From contig NZ_BMPQ01000018.1 in NCBI RefSeq assembly GCF_014647675.1, forward strand, positions 107,725 through 171,724: DNA of 64,000 nt, written 5' to 3'. This DNA is from Streptomyces flaveus. Lineage in GTDB: Bacteria > Actinomycetota > Actinomycetes > Streptomycetales > Streptomycetaceae. The notes under the pieces were generated by a model. The model was not told where the DNA came from and did not search any database. It saw nothing but the letters and a program-made list of their open reading frames with translations. The position numbers and the translations under genes were made by a program. Below, piece by piece: positions 23,627-33,208 of this stretch (position 1 is the first letter of the stretch; each line of letters starts with the position of its first letter).

Positions 23627-24463
23627 GTGCCCGGCCGCCCCAGCGTTTTGTTCGTGACCGATCTCGCCTACCAGGCCCGGGGGCGGCGCTACTGCGACGA
23701 GGACATCTTCCTGTCGTCGCGGCTGCGGAACGACTTCGACGTCGCTTTGTGCCACCCGCTGGATGCCGCTGCTCTCATGGACGCCTTCGACGGGGTCGTG
23801 GTCCGCAACAGCGGCCCCGTGCTGCACTACCAGAAGGAGTACGACGCCTTCCGGAACCAGGCCGCAGCGCGCGGCACACGGGTCTACAACCCGCTGTCCG
23901 GCCGGGCCGACATGGCCGGCAAACAGTACCTGCTGGACCTGACGGCAGCCGGATACCCGGTCATCCCCACCATCGACCGGCCCCAGAACCTCGGCGCGCT
24001 GCCCGAGACCGGCCAGTACGTGGTCAAGCCGAAGGCAGGGGCGGACTCCATAGGCCTCGACTTCGTCTCCCGGGACCAGCTGGACGGCCTCACCTACGGC
24101 GACATTCTGATCCAGCCCCGCATCGACTTCCGCTACGAGGTGTCGTTCTACTACGTCGACGACGTCTTCCAGTACGCCCTCCACGCCCCCGACCCCGACC
24201 GTCGTTGGGTCCTCGAGCCCTACCGGCCCACGGAAGCCGATCTCGGTTTCGCCCGCCGCTTCATCGACTGGAACACCCTCGATCACGGTATCCAGCGCGT
24301 GGACGCCTGCCGTACCCAGGAGGGCGACCTCCTCCTGGTCGAGCTGGAAGACCTCAACCCCTACCTGTCCCTGGACCATGTCGACGACCCGACCCGTGAC
24401 ACCTTCGTCGCCGGCATGACCGCCTCCCTCCACCGGTTCCTGGACATCTCACCCCGCACCTGA
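23627..24463 (+). CDS. Stand-alone ATP-grasp protein (glutathione-synthetase-like fold)
   Basis: 278 residues. The ATP-grasp core is seen in YVVKPKAGADSIGL (nucleotide-binding Lys and Gly-rich turn) and LLLVELEDLNPYLSLD (Mg-binding Glu and Asn). GTG 23627 follows CCAGGAG by 7 nt. ATP-grasp enzymes join a carboxylate to an amine, thiol or alcohol by an acyl-phosphate. No peptide or partner gene is adjacent, so the substrate is unknown. Confidence 0.8.
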   Translation: MPGRPSVLFVTDLAYQARGRRYCDEDIFLSSRLRNDFDVALCHPLDAAALMDAFDGVVVRNSGPVLHYQKEYDAFRNQAAARGTRVYNPLSGRADMAGKQYLLDLTAAGYPVIPTIDRPQNLGALPETGQYVVKPKAGADSIGLDFVSRDQLDGLTYGDILIQPRIDFRYEVSFYYVDDVFQYALHAPDPDRRWVLEPYRPTEADLGFARRFIDWNTLDHGIQRVDACRTQEGDLLLVELEDLNPYLSLDHVDDPTRDTFVAGMTASLHRFLDISPRT

Positions 24464-24560
24464 CCGGCACACCCCCGGTCACCTCATGGGGAGCGCCGGT
24501 ACCCGGATCGCGCTGACGCGATCTAGGCTGGGGCCGGATCTTGAACAGGGGGAGCAGGCA

Positions 24561-26330
24561 GTGCGAGTGGAGCGAATAGAGCGGCACCGGGTCGGTGAGG
24601 CGGCGGTCTCGTCCGTACGCGAGGACTTCACCAACCGCATCGGCTCGCAGGTCCGGTCGATGTCGAAGGCCGGGCCGGTGACGGCGTACGAGTGGTGGAT
24701 GCTGGCCGAAGAGTTCGTCGACTACCTGGGCGCGCTCTCCGTCGAGACACCCGATCTCCACATCCCGGAGGCGAAGGCGGTGTTGCAGGACGCCGCCGAG
24801 GCCGCCGCCGGAGCCGTGGCCTACGCGGCGTACTACCCGCACAACCACTTCCAGGTCTTCCTCAACTACGTCAACTGGGGCATGGTCTACGACGCCGGGT
24901 CCGAGGGCAGCCCCGAGCCGGTCACCGCTGCCAAGTGGCTCGACGCCTTCTGCCTGGCCGTTCTCGCCGACAAGGCCCAATGGCACGGCGAGGCCTTCCA
25001 CTTCGCCCGCGAACATCCCCAGAAGGGGCGGGCCGGACACCCCGACGCCGAGCTGATCAACGGCTTCATGGCGTACGTCATCGGCGACACCGGAGACGAC
25101 GACGCGAACCACCCGCCGTCCCGCGAGGAGAAGCTCGCCACGATCGACGCGGCCGTCGCCCGAGTGCGGTCCCTCGATACCGAGAGCGCCGGAAACCTCA
25201 CCGACCATCCGGACAGCATCGGCCTGCACGCCCTGCGCGCGCTGACCGCCGGCGACCAGGACGAGTTCGGGAGGGCGGTCGTGCGGCTGCTGCTCCCCCT
25301 GACCGACATCCCCGGTCCGGGAGCACGTCCGAACAGCCTGCTGCCGCTGCTCCCCCTCGCGCTCGCAGCACTGGCGTACCGTCGCGAGGGCTGGCCGTCC
25401 CCCGTCGACACCGGCTACCTTCCGCACGCGCTGATCACCGGTTTCGAGACCGCGCCCCCGAGGGTGGGTGCGTACGGCCGTGACCGGCGCGCGGACGCGA
25501 TCACCGAACTGGCCCACGGTGTGGTCGAGTTCGAACGTCCCGTGGATCCGCAGCCGCTGACCCTCGAGAGCGCGGCCCGGTTCGAGCGGTTCACCAGGGA
25601 GGCCTTCACGCCGGTGTCCGGCGAGCAACTCGCCGTCTGGCAGCTGGCGCACGCGATGACCGACCAGGAGATCCTCTTCAAGACTCGCGCCTCGCACTCC
25701 GCGGACGTCACGGACCTCCAGCTCTCAAACCTGCGGCTCGCCGCGGAGTTGGGCGCCGCGCTCTTCCGTACGACGCTCGCGGAGCCCGGCACCGACGTCG
25801 AGGTGACGATCGACGGTACGACGGTGAGGTATCCCGCGGGCTTCGACGAGGAAGCCGGGCCGGACTCCTGGCACAAGGCCGTCGACTTCGCCCTGATCAC
25901 GGGCCGCCGCGAGGACCTGGCACCGCTGGTCCTCGCCGGCCCGACGTGCGCCCGCAAGGACGGTTCCCTCTTCGCCTCGTACCGCGAAGCCCTGCACGAC
26001 TACCTGCGCGGCGAGGACCCGGAACCCGCCACGGACCGCGCGCTGCGGGACTGCGAGAAGGCGAAGAACCAGACCTTCCTCCCGCCTCCGGCCGTCCTCT
26101 TCTCCCAACTCGTCGAGGGCGACGAGGAAAGCTTCAACCTCGCTCTTCTCGACGCCCTGGAAGCCCACCGCGACCACCACCGCGTCGCAGACCGCGCCAC
26201 GGACTGCGACGCCGCGATCAACCTGGACATCCTGGCGCTGACCTGCCATGCGCGCCGTCGGGGCTGGAGCATCAAAGTCGCGTCGCCGTATTTGCCGGCG
26301 CGGATTCTCGGGGCGGCGGAGCCGTTCTAG
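24561..26330 (+). CDS. Imm49-like (immunity 49 family) protein
   Basis: 589 residues from GTG 24561 (GGGGGAG 6 nt upstream). The repeat-like architecture and conserved runs (EDFTNRIGSQVRSMSKAG, YPHNHFQVFLNYVNWGMVY, and the C-terminal CHARRRGWSIKVASPYLP) match the Imm49 proteins I recall from Streptomyces. Imm49 is one of the immunity families predicted for polymorphic toxins; the toxin it would neutralise is not encoded nearby. It has no signal peptide and is helix-rich. It is followed by a strong terminator. Family assignment is by memory, not search. Confidence 0.65.
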   Translation: MRVERIERHRVGEAAVSSVREDFTNRIGSQVRSMSKAGPVTAYEWWMLAEEFVDYLGALSVETPDLHIPEAKAVLQDAAEAAAGAVAYAAYYPHNHFQVFLNYVNWGMVYDAGSEGSPEPVTAAKWLDAFCLAVLADKAQWHGEAFHFAREHPQKGRAGHPDAELINGFMAYVIGDTGDDDANHPPSREEKLATIDAAVARVRSLDTESAGNLTDHPDSIGLHALRALTAGDQDEFGRAVVRLLLPLTDIPGPGARPNSLLPLLPLALAALAYRREGWPSPVDTGYLPHALITGFETAPPRVGAYGRDRRADAITELAHGVVEFERPVDPQPLTLESAARFERFTREAFTPVSGEQLAVWQLAHAMTDQEILFKTRASHSADVTDLQLSNLRLAAELGAALFRTTLAEPGTDVEVTIDGTTVRYPAGFDEEAGPDSWHKAVDFALITGRREDLAPLVLAGPTCARKDGSLFASYREALHDYLRGEDPEPATDRALRDCEKAKNQTFLPPPAVLFSQLVEGDEESFNLALLDALEAHRDHHRVADRATDCDAAINLDILALTCHARRRGWSIKVASPYLPARILGAAEPF

Positions 26331-26401
26331 GCCCTCTGACGCGGCGAACCGACCGTCCGCCGCGTCCTCCTGGCCCCCCTCGGGCCCGCCTCATCGTCCG
26401 T

Positions 26402-26438
26402 ATGTCCGGAGCGGAGTGACTCACTCCGCTCCGGACAT
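26402..26438. terminator. Bidirectional terminator between Imm49-like and PucR genes
   Basis: 18-bp perfect arms with a 1-nt centre (26402-26419 and 26421-26438), between two convergent genes. The rest of the 263-bp gap shows nothing else. Confidence 0.8.
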
Positions 26439-26593
26439 GCGTTCCCCCGATTCCCCCGGCAGAGGAACGAACGTCGCTCACGCTAGGGACAGTCGACGAT
26501 CCGTACCACATCACGTGCGCACAGTTACCTGGAGTAGCTCCCTCTCCGGTGCACCGGAGGCACCCGTCACGCACAACGGGACGGGCGAACGCG

Positions 26594-28558
26594 TCAGCCG
26601 TGCACGGGTCGGCCCGGCAGCAGAGGTCGGCCCGTGGTGGCGTGGAGGGCGAAGGCCAGGGGGCGTACGCCGCTCAGTACGTGTTCGTCGGTGTCCGGGA
26701 GGCTGTCGGCGTCCAGGTCCAGGGTCAGTTCGCGTTGGATGAGGGGGGCGGCGGTGCGGAGGTGGGCGCGTACCGTCACCGGGGAGATGTCGAGAGCCGT
26801 GGCCGTCGACTCCACGTGGGTGTCGTTCTCCAGCCAGGCGCGCAGGGTGCGCGGAAGGTCGCGGGGGTCGTCCGTCAGCGGGCGCAGGAACGACTCCGCC
26901 CAGGCCCGCACCTCGGATACGGACACCATCGCCACGAAGTCGGCCGCCGGGTCGGTCGAGAGGTCGTCGTGTCCGTGCGCGATGACTATCTTGAGGGCCG
27001 CCGAGACCACCACCTGGTTCAGGACGCGGTCGCGGTCGAGGCCGAGCAGGTCGAAGCAGGTGTTGATGCGGTGCGTCACCGTGTTGCGGTGGATGCCCAG
27101 CAGACGGCCGGCCGCCTTGTGACGGAGTTCCAGGCCCAGGTCCAGGGTGCGAAGGAGTTGGTCGCGGCGGCTCATGGGGAGGGTCAGCAGGGGGTGCAGC
27201 AGCGTTCCGGCCCAGCGGCGCGCCGTCTTCGGGGGCAGGACGTCCACGAGATGCATCCGCTCCTCGGCGAGCGCGACCCGGTCGGGCAGCTGCCCCGCCA
27301 CCGCGAGGGCGGTACGGGCCTCCTCGTAGGCGTCGGCGACCTCGCCGAGCTCGTGCGTCCGGCTGCCGCCCATACGGTGGCTGGGCAGCGAGGCGACGAT
27401 CCGCCGCAGCGCTTCGGCCGTGTCGGAAGGGTCGTACGGGCCGGAAGGGTCGTACGGGTTCCCCGGCTCGTACGACTTCCCAGGGTCGCCGTCGCGCGCC
27501 GGGTCGACCACGATCAGATGGTTGAAGGCCGGGCAGCGCACCAGCAACGCGTGGTCGGCGACCGCGCGTTCACCGAGCCGGGCGGTGATCTCCCGGTCCT
27601 CCTCCGCGCAGTCGATCACGTAGACCCGTATGGACTCCATGTCCAGCAGCCCGGGAGCGAGCGGAGCCATCACCCGCTGGGCGGCGGCCTCCTCGCCGAT
27701 CATGAGGAGCTGGAAGGCGCTCAGCCTCAACTCCCGTTCGGCGTAGCCCACTTGGTGATGGCGTCGGCCGGCCTGGTCGATCAGGCCCAGCACCTTGGCC
27801 GCGTGCCGCGTCAGATCGGTCCCGGCATCGTCGAACGGGCGGCTCGCGGCGACCGCAAGGACCGTGCCCGAACCCCCGCCTGCCAGCGGCACGAACCTCG
27901 TGTTCGGTGACAGGGCGCCGTACGGCTCCACACTCCGCCCGACGAGCAGCGGCGCGAACGTCCCCGGCGCCGTTTCCGGCGAGGCGGCCAGTACACCCCG
28001 CTGCGGATCGCTGACCAGCACCTCTGCCTCCAGCGCCGCCGCCAGCCAGTCGGCGACCCGCTGCATCACCGTCACGTCCGCGTCGGCGAGCCGGTCGGGA
28101 AGCCGGTTCAGCAGGGCGGCGAGCTGCTCGGCCTGCCACTCCGCGTGCCGGCGGCGGTACTCACGCAGCCGCGGGGCCAGGTCGCTCCACTCCTGAAGCG
28201 TCTTCGTCGTGGTCAGCAGCGGTACGTTCCGCCTGCCCGCCGAAACGCGGATCGCCGCCGGAACGGCCGCGGCCCCGTGCCGGCCGACGGCCACGACGAG
28301 CGCCGTGGCCCGCTGCCGCGCCAGCTCGCGCACCAGCCGCTCGGCCGCGTCCTTGCCCCACTGCCGGTCGGCGGGCCCGTCCCCGAACGGGCGGATCACC
28401 ACCAGCTCGTCGCCCACGTTCCCGAGCGGATCCCGGTCCCACGAGGTCCCCGGCAGCACCCGTACCGCATCGACGACCCGGTCGGCGGCCGGTGGACTGC
28501 CGTCGACGACACGCAGCGAGAAGTCAGGCTCCGCGCACAGGTCGCCCAACGTGAGCAT
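26594..28558 (-). CDS. PucR-family transcriptional regulator
   Basis: 654 residues. The N-terminal PucR-type ligand domain starts MLTLGDLCAEPDFSLRVV, a GGDEF-like spacer follows, and the C-terminal half carries the PucR helix-turn-helix (KAAGRLLGIHRNTVTHRI). A second HTH-like segment (DISPVTVRAHLRTAAPL) is near the C-terminus. An insert near residues 400-420 repeats Tyr-Asp-Pro. ATG 28558 has GGAGG 5 nt upstream, so it is preferred over starts further upstream. Target genes are unknown; purine catabolism is a common but not universal role. Confidence 0.88.
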   Translation of the reverse strand: MLTLGDLCAEPDFSLRVVDGSPPAADRVVDAVRVLPGTSWDRDPLGNVGDELVVIRPFGDGPADRQWGKDAAERLVRELARQRATALVVAVGRHGAAAVPAAIRVSAGRRNVPLLTTTKTLQEWSDLAPRLREYRRRHAEWQAEQLAALLNRLPDRLADADVTVMQRVADWLAAALEAEVLVSDPQRGVLAASPETAPGTFAPLLVGRSVEPYGALSPNTRFVPLAGGGSGTVLAVAASRPFDDAGTDLTRHAAKVLGLIDQAGRRHHQVGYAERELRLSAFQLLMIGEEAAAQRVMAPLAPGLLDMESIRVYVIDCAEEDREITARLGERAVADHALLVRCPAFNHLIVVDPARDGDPGKSYEPGNPYDPSGPYDPSDTAEALRRIVASLPSHRMGGSRTHELGEVADAYEEARTALAVAGQLPDRVALAEERMHLVDVLPPKTARRWAGTLLHPLLTLPMSRRDQLLRTLDLGLELRHKAAGRLLGIHRNTVTHRINTCFDLLGLDRDRVLNQVVVSAALKIVIAHGHDDLSTDPAADFVAMVSVSEVRAWAESFLRPLTDDPRDLPRTLRAWLENDTHVESTATALDISPVTVRAHLRTAAPLIQRELTLDLDADSLPDTDEHVLSGVRPLAFALHATTGRPLLPGRPVHG

Positions 28559-28864
28559 GACGTCCTCCCTCCGAGGCGAAGAGGTCATTGTCTCCGAGTC
28601 GACTTCGGGAAGCCACACGGGCTCAGGACGCCGCCGCAGACATACGGCTTCACAGTCGACCCCGTTTTTCTGAGACATCTCTGATGAAACCGTGATGGCG
28701 CCGTGAACTGCGTCCGCTTCACTGACTGTTGACCGGCGGCCCCCGCACCTCTTCTCGGCTTCTCAGCCTCTCCGACGCCGCCGGGCTCTGCTTTCCCCCA
28801 CGTAACCACGTAAGGCAAGAACCGGCGTCATCCGGTGCCGGTGAGCAAGCAGGAGCGTACATAC

Positions 28865-29719
28865 GTGAAATCCGCACTCAAGTCCGTCCTGAAGAGGGGC
28901 GCCCTGGTCACGGCGTCCACCGCGCTGGCCCTGACCGGCATGATCACTGGTGCCGGATCCGCTGCGGCGGCCACCGGGCCGGGCGGCGCGACGAACATCC
29001 GGGGCGTGGACCCCGGCGACACCGACCGGATGATCGAGCGGCTCTGCAGCCAGGAGACGAGCCTGACCGGCGTCTACGGCGCCCTCAACGTCGACACCGG
29101 CGAGTTCAAGACCCAGGACGAGTACCTGCGGGACGTCTTCGGGCTGTGGAAGCCCGCCGGGCCGTGGGAGTTGTTCCGCGGATGGTGCGGTTACGCCGAG
29201 GCCTCGTCCTGGTCCATCAAGGGCGACACGGTCCGCACGTCCCGGTGGATTGGCAACAAGGGCTCGGAGGGCGACAAGGAGACCTTCGTCAGCGGCTACA
29301 GCACCAAGACGTTCGCCAAGAAGAGCGTCGGCGGCGAGATCAGCTTCTCCCTCGCCAAGAGCATCTTCTCGGGCAGTGTGGGCGGCAGTGCTGGTTACGA
29401 GTGGGGCTGGGAGAAGGAGTCCCGGTTCGAGACCCGCAGCGAGAAGAGCATCCCGCCGTGCCGGCAGGTGGCCGTGACGTGGACGCCGTACCAGCGGGTG
29501 GTGCGCGTGAACCCGATCTTCTACGTCGAGGACTACGAGTGGAACAAGGGCGACGGCGACAGGACCGTGCACAGCTGGCGCGACCGCGGCTACAACACGA
29601 TCTACTCATACGGCTACTACATCGACGGTGTCTCCGACAAGCTGCTCCCCAACGGCCAGCCCGACGGCCGTGAGGACAAGGTCGAGGAAAAGCTGGACCC
29701 CAGCACCTGCACCTCCTGA
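28865..29719 (+). CDS. Secreted beta-rich protein, possible aerolysin/ETX-MTX2-like
   Basis: 284 residues with a Sec signal peptide (basic start, hydrophobic core, cleavage near GSAAAA-TG). The middle consists of alternating Ser/Thr and hydrophobic residues (GGEISFSLAKSIFSGSVGGS) followed by a Trp-rich stretch and a conserved-looking IPPCRQVAVTWTPYQ segment. Such amphipathic strands resemble the membrane-insertion hairpin of beta-pore-forming toxins, which is my inference only. GTG 28865 has AGGAG 9 nt upstream. It is divergent from pucR; the 306-bp gap is AT-richer near 28660-28700. Confidence 0.6.
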   Translation: MKSALKSVLKRGALVTASTALALTGMITGAGSAAAATGPGGATNIRGVDPGDTDRMIERLCSQETSLTGVYGALNVDTGEFKTQDEYLRDVFGLWKPAGPWELFRGWCGYAEASSWSIKGDTVRTSRWIGNKGSEGDKETFVSGYSTKTFAKKSVGGEISFSLAKSIFSGSVGGSAGYEWGWEKESRFETRSEKSIPPCRQVAVTWTPYQRVVRVNPIFYVEDYEWNKGDGDRTVHSWRDRGYNTIYSYGYYIDGVSDKLLPNGQPDGREDKVEEKLDPSTCTS

Positions 29720-29742
29720 CCCGACGACACCGCACCGCACCC

Positions 29743-29781
29743 GCGTGCCTCCGCCCAACCTGAACTCGGGCGGAGGCACGC
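29743..29781. terminator. Bidirectional terminator
   Basis: 14-bp perfect arms (29743-29756 and 29768-29781) with an 11-nt loop, between the convergent secreted-protein and DUF2993 genes. Confidence 0.85.
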
Positions 29782-29798
29782 TCAGTTGATACCGGAGG

Positions 29799-31031
29799 TC
29801 ATCCTCCGACCGACAACCCCTCCCCTGTGACCCGCACCCGGATCCCGTCCTTCTGTACGCGTACGTCCTGCAGTCGTACGTCCCCGTCCTTCGGCTTCGG
29901 GAGGCGGAAGCCGAGGGAGAGGCGGTCGACCAGGACCGGGCGGGTGAGCTGAGTGAGGCCGTCGAGGAGCGCCGGGTCGAAGCCGAGGCGCTTGAGCAGC
30001 GCGGGGTTGTCCACCGCGACGTCGATGAGGTTGAGGTTCATCGCCTCGCGGGCGAAGTCCGCGGAACCGGTGAGTTCGGCGAGCTTGGTGTCGTCGCGGA
30101 GCGCCTCCTGGACCGCCGCGTCCGGTACGCCGAGACGCTGGACGATCGCGGGGACGGAGAGCAGGGCCTTCGCCTTCTTGGTCTCCTTGGCCAGACGCTC
30201 GGCCGACTTGGGGGTGAGGTGCAGGCCCTCGGAGGGGCGGGAGCCCGGACGGTAGGTCGCCAGGTCACCGATGTCCAGGCGCATTCCGTCGATCTCGGTC
30301 GAGATCCCGCGGTCCCCGTCCCGCTGGATCCGCGCGTCGGCGCGCAGCCGCAGATTCTGCCCGGCGACGGGCAGCGTGCCGCGCGCCCGTATCTCGTCGC
30401 CGCCGTGACCGGTGAACGTGACCTGGGAAGCGCCGAGTTCACGGTTCAGGTCCTCGAAGGAGAGCAGCACCTCGCCTTGCAACTGGGGGATGGTGGCGCC
30501 GCGTAGGGAGGTGGGGCCGCCCTCGATCCGGATGCCCGTGGCCGTGGCCGACACCTTCGCCAGGGAGACCCGGTCCGCCGCCACGTCCGGCACGGTCACC
30601 TTCACCGTGTCGACCCGGCTGTCGGCGAGCTGGGTGAGGAAGGGGAAGCCGCCGATCTCGACCTCGGGCGCGGCGCTCAGGTCCAGCTGGTCCTTGAGCT
30701 TGTCGGCCGCCGCGTGCTCGGCGTAGAGGAGGGCCCAGCGGTCGGCGAGGGTCAGGAAGGCGGCGAGGACGACGATCCCGATCACCGCCTTCAAGGCGAG
30801 GGGCAGACCGGCGAAGCGATTCCGGCGGCGACGGGTGCCCCGGCGGCGGTGGTTGGGCGGAGCCCACTCCTCGCCGGCCTCGTGGGGCTCCTCGTGCTCG
30901 TCGTGCTCCGCGCGCTCCTCGTGGAGGAACTCATCCAGCGGACCGTCATCGAGGGCGCCGAGCTCGTCATACGGGTTCGTATAGGGAGGCGTCGCTGCGG
31001 GATGCGTCTCTATGGGGTGGGGGGTACGCAT
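29799..31031 (-). CDS. DUF2993 (LmeA-like) protein, second copy
   Basis: 410 residues: a long charged cytoplasmic N-terminus (EERAEHDEHEEPHEAGEEW, then an Arg-rich GTRRRRNRF), one transmembrane helix (about 79-99), and the DUF2993 domain with the same GGFPFLTQ signature as the copy at 8448-9197. LmeA-type proteins bind phospholipids in the envelope. The start ATG has GGTGAG 8 nt upstream. It lies 72 bp downstream of the 5'-nucleotidase gene on the same strand. Confidence 0.8.
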   Translation of the reverse strand: MRTPHPIETHPAATPPYTNPYDELGALDDGPLDEFLHEERAEHDEHEEPHEAGEEWAPPNHRRRGTRRRRNRFAGLPLALKAVIGIVVLAAFLTLADRWALLYAEHAAADKLKDQLDLSAAPEVEIGGFPFLTQLADSRVDTVKVTVPDVAADRVSLAKVSATATGIRIEGGPTSLRGATIPQLQGEVLLSFEDLNRELGASQVTFTGHGGDEIRARGTLPVAGQNLRLRADARIQRDGDRGISTEIDGMRLDIGDLATYRPGSRPSEGLHLTPKSAERLAKETKKAKALLSVPAIVQRLGVPDAAVQEALRDDTKLAELTGSADFAREAMNLNLIDVAVDNPALLKRLGFDPALLDGLTQLTRPVLVDRLSLGFRLPKPKDGDVRLQDVRVQKDGIRVRVTGEGLSVGG

Positions 31032-31103
31032 CGGCTCATCTCACCATGCGTACCGACCCCACCCGCAAGCTGTACTGCTAGTAAGGGAGATTCCTCACGG
31101 TCG

Positions 31104-32921
31104 TCACTGCACGACCGTGATCCGGTTCGCCGCCGGGGGCGAAATCGGGTTCGTGGCCGAGGAGTTGGCCGTGAGGTACTTCTCCAGGGCCGCCAGGTCG
31201 TCGCTGCCGACCAGGTCGTTCGTGCCCAGGCCCAGCGTGGTGAAGCCGTCGCCGCCGCCCGCGAGGAAGCTGTTGGTCGCGACACGGTAGGTGGCGGCCG
31301 GGTCGATGGCGGCGCCGTTCAGCTTGACCGAGTCGGCCACGACACGGTCCGCGCCGGTCTTCGTCAGGTCCAGGGTGTACGTCAGACCGTCGGAGACCTG
31401 GAGGATCTTCGGTGCGGCCGCGTTGGCGCCGGTCACCTGCTCCTGGAGCACCTTGATGAGCTGGACGCCCGTGAAGTCCTGGAGGTTCACCGTGTTGGCG
31501 AACGGCTGCACCGCGAAGCCCTCGGCGAACGTGACGACCCCGTCACCCTCGCCGCCGGTCGCCGCGTATGTCAGACCCGTACGGATACCGCCCGGGTTCA
31601 TCAGCGCGAGATCGGTCTCGGGGTCGAGCTCCTTGCCGTGCGCGAGCTGCGCGTCCGCGATCAGGTCACCGAGCGGGGACTCGGTGCCGGTGGGGGCGAT
31701 GTCGGCGGAGATGTGGCCGATGGCGCGGTTGCCGATCGGCGCCGCGAGGGTGTTCCACTTCTTGATCAGCTCGGTCATGTCCGCGGCCTTCGGGACATCC
31801 CGGGTGACCACGTGGTTCGCCGAGTCGACGGCCGTACGCGCGATGTCGCCGGTCCAGCGGTCGTACGTCAGCGTCGTGTCGGTGTAGAGCCGGCCGAAGG
31901 ACGCGGCCGAGGTGACCGTGCGCGGCTTGCCCGACGGGTCGTTGATCGTGCAGGCGTACGCGGTGTGCGTGTGGCCCGTGACCAGGGCGTCGACCTTCGG
32001 CGTGATGTTCTTCGCGATGTCCACGATCGGACCGGAGATGCCGTCGCCGGCGCCCGGGGAGTCGCAGTCGTAGTTGTACGCCGTGGAGGCCGGGAAGCCG
32101 CCCTCGTGGATCAGCGCGACGACCGACTTGACGCCCTGCTTCTCCAGCAGCTTGGCGTACTTGTTGATCGTCTCGACCTCGTCCTTGAACTTCAGGCCCT
32201 TGACGCCCTCCGCGGAGACGATGCCCGGGGTGTCCTCCAGGGTCACGCCGATGAAGCCGACCTTGACGCCGTTCTGCTTCCACACCCAGTAGGGCTTGAG
32301 GATCGGCTTCTTGGTCTTCTCGTCGAGGACGTTGGCGGCGAGGTAGGGGAAGTCGGCGCCCTTGAACTTCTTGCCCTCGATGTAGCAGCCGTCGGTGGGG
32401 TGACAGCCGCCCTTCTGCAGACGGCCCAGTTCCTTGGCGCCCTCGTCGAACTCGTGGTTGCCGACGCTCGTCACGTCCAGGTCGAGCTTGTTCAGCGCCT
32501 CGATGGTGGGCTCGTCGTGGAAGAGGCCCGAGACCAGCGGGGAGGCGCCGACCATGTCGCCGCCGGCCGCGGTGATGGAGTACTTGTTGTTGCTCTTGCG
32601 GGCCTCGCGCAGATGCGTCGCGAGGTACTCGACACCGCCCGCGTTGATGGTCTCGGTGTGGCCGTCCTCGTGCACCTTGGTGACGCGGCCGGAGGAACCG
32701 GACGGCGGCTCCAGGTTGCCGTGCAGGTCGTTGAAGGAGAGCAGCTGTACGTCCTGGTAGCGGCTCGGCTTGTTGTAGCCGCCGGGCTTCTCGCTCTTCG
32801 TCTCGCCCGCCGTCGCGGGGATCGCGGCGGCCAGGGCGCCGACGGTGGCGAGACCGGCAGCGGCCGCGAGGATGCGCTGGGTCCGACGTCTGGAGCGGTG
32901 CGGCTGGGGTTTGACTGACAT
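31104..32921 (-). CDS. Secreted 5'-nucleotidase / metallophosphatase
   Basis: 605 residues with a twin-arginine-containing signal region (RSRRRTQRILAAAAGL) and an AxA site near residue 38. The calcineurin-like domain has LLSFNDLHGN, GGDMVGASP, VGNHEFD and GHTH motifs for the two metals; the C-terminal 5'-nucleotidase domain has NPGGIR and LAGGGDGFTT. It would release phosphate from extracellular nucleotides. Homologues are PhoP-regulated in Streptomyces (memory), but I could not identify a convincing PHO box upstream. Ribosome site AGGGGGG precedes ATG. Confidence 0.93.
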   Translation of the reverse strand: MSVKPQPHRSRRRTQRILAAAAGLATVGALAAAIPATAGETKSEKPGGYNKPSRYQDVQLLSFNDLHGNLEPPSGSSGRVTKVHEDGHTETINAGGVEYLATHLREARKSNNKYSITAAGGDMVGASPLVSGLFHDEPTIEALNKLDLDVTSVGNHEFDEGAKELGRLQKGGCHPTDGCYIEGKKFKGADFPYLAANVLDEKTKKPILKPYWVWKQNGVKVGFIGVTLEDTPGIVSAEGVKGLKFKDEVETINKYAKLLEKQGVKSVVALIHEGGFPASTAYNYDCDSPGAGDGISGPIVDIAKNITPKVDALVTGHTHTAYACTINDPSGKPRTVTSAASFGRLYTDTTLTYDRWTGDIARTAVDSANHVVTRDVPKAADMTELIKKWNTLAAPIGNRAIGHISADIAPTGTESPLGDLIADAQLAHGKELDPETDLALMNPGGIRTGLTYAATGGEGDGVVTFAEGFAVQPFANTVNLQDFTGVQLIKVLQEQVTGANAAAPKILQVSDGLTYTLDLTKTGADRVVADSVKLNGAAIDPAATYRVATNSFLAGGGDGFTTLGLGTNDLVGSDDLAALEKYLTANSSATNPISPPAANRITVVQ

Positions 32922-33095
32922 GTGCCCCCCTGTGGGTCGGCTGAGTTCTGGGCCCCGTCCCGGCGCAGCCTAGAGTCAACGCGCGTAGCACGAACAGGGG
33001 TTCAGGGTTACGGACTGGTTGCCATCGGGAGCATTTCGCCACGAAGGGGACAGGCTGCCGCACCCGGCGCCCCGTTTGAGGGCCGCAGGCCCAAA

Positions 33096-33120
33096 AGGGG
33101 CGCGGGGAACTGCGCGACCA
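33096..33120 (+). repeat. 25-bp dispersed repeat, copy 1
   Basis: Begins AGGGGCGCGGGGAACTG and ends CGCGACCA. Identical copies lie at 47777-47801 (minus), 49438-49462 (minus) and 49702-49726 (plus). This is a common intergenic element in Streptomyces genomes. Confidence 0.9.
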
Positions 33121-33208
33121 GCCACGACGAACCCGCAGCTTCAAACCACACACCCAGCGGAGCGGAACCGCATATCCAGTGGGGCGCAAGCCCCTTACCC
33201 TCGTACTC

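Noticed and set aside
30714..32918. Long plus-strand open frame opposite the 5'-nucleotidase
   Set aside because: Shadow of the nucleotidase codon pattern with Arg/Val-rich nonsense sequence.
32922..33100. PHO box before the 5'-nucleotidase
   Set aside because: GTTC-like units are present but do not fall in a convincing 11-bp phase.
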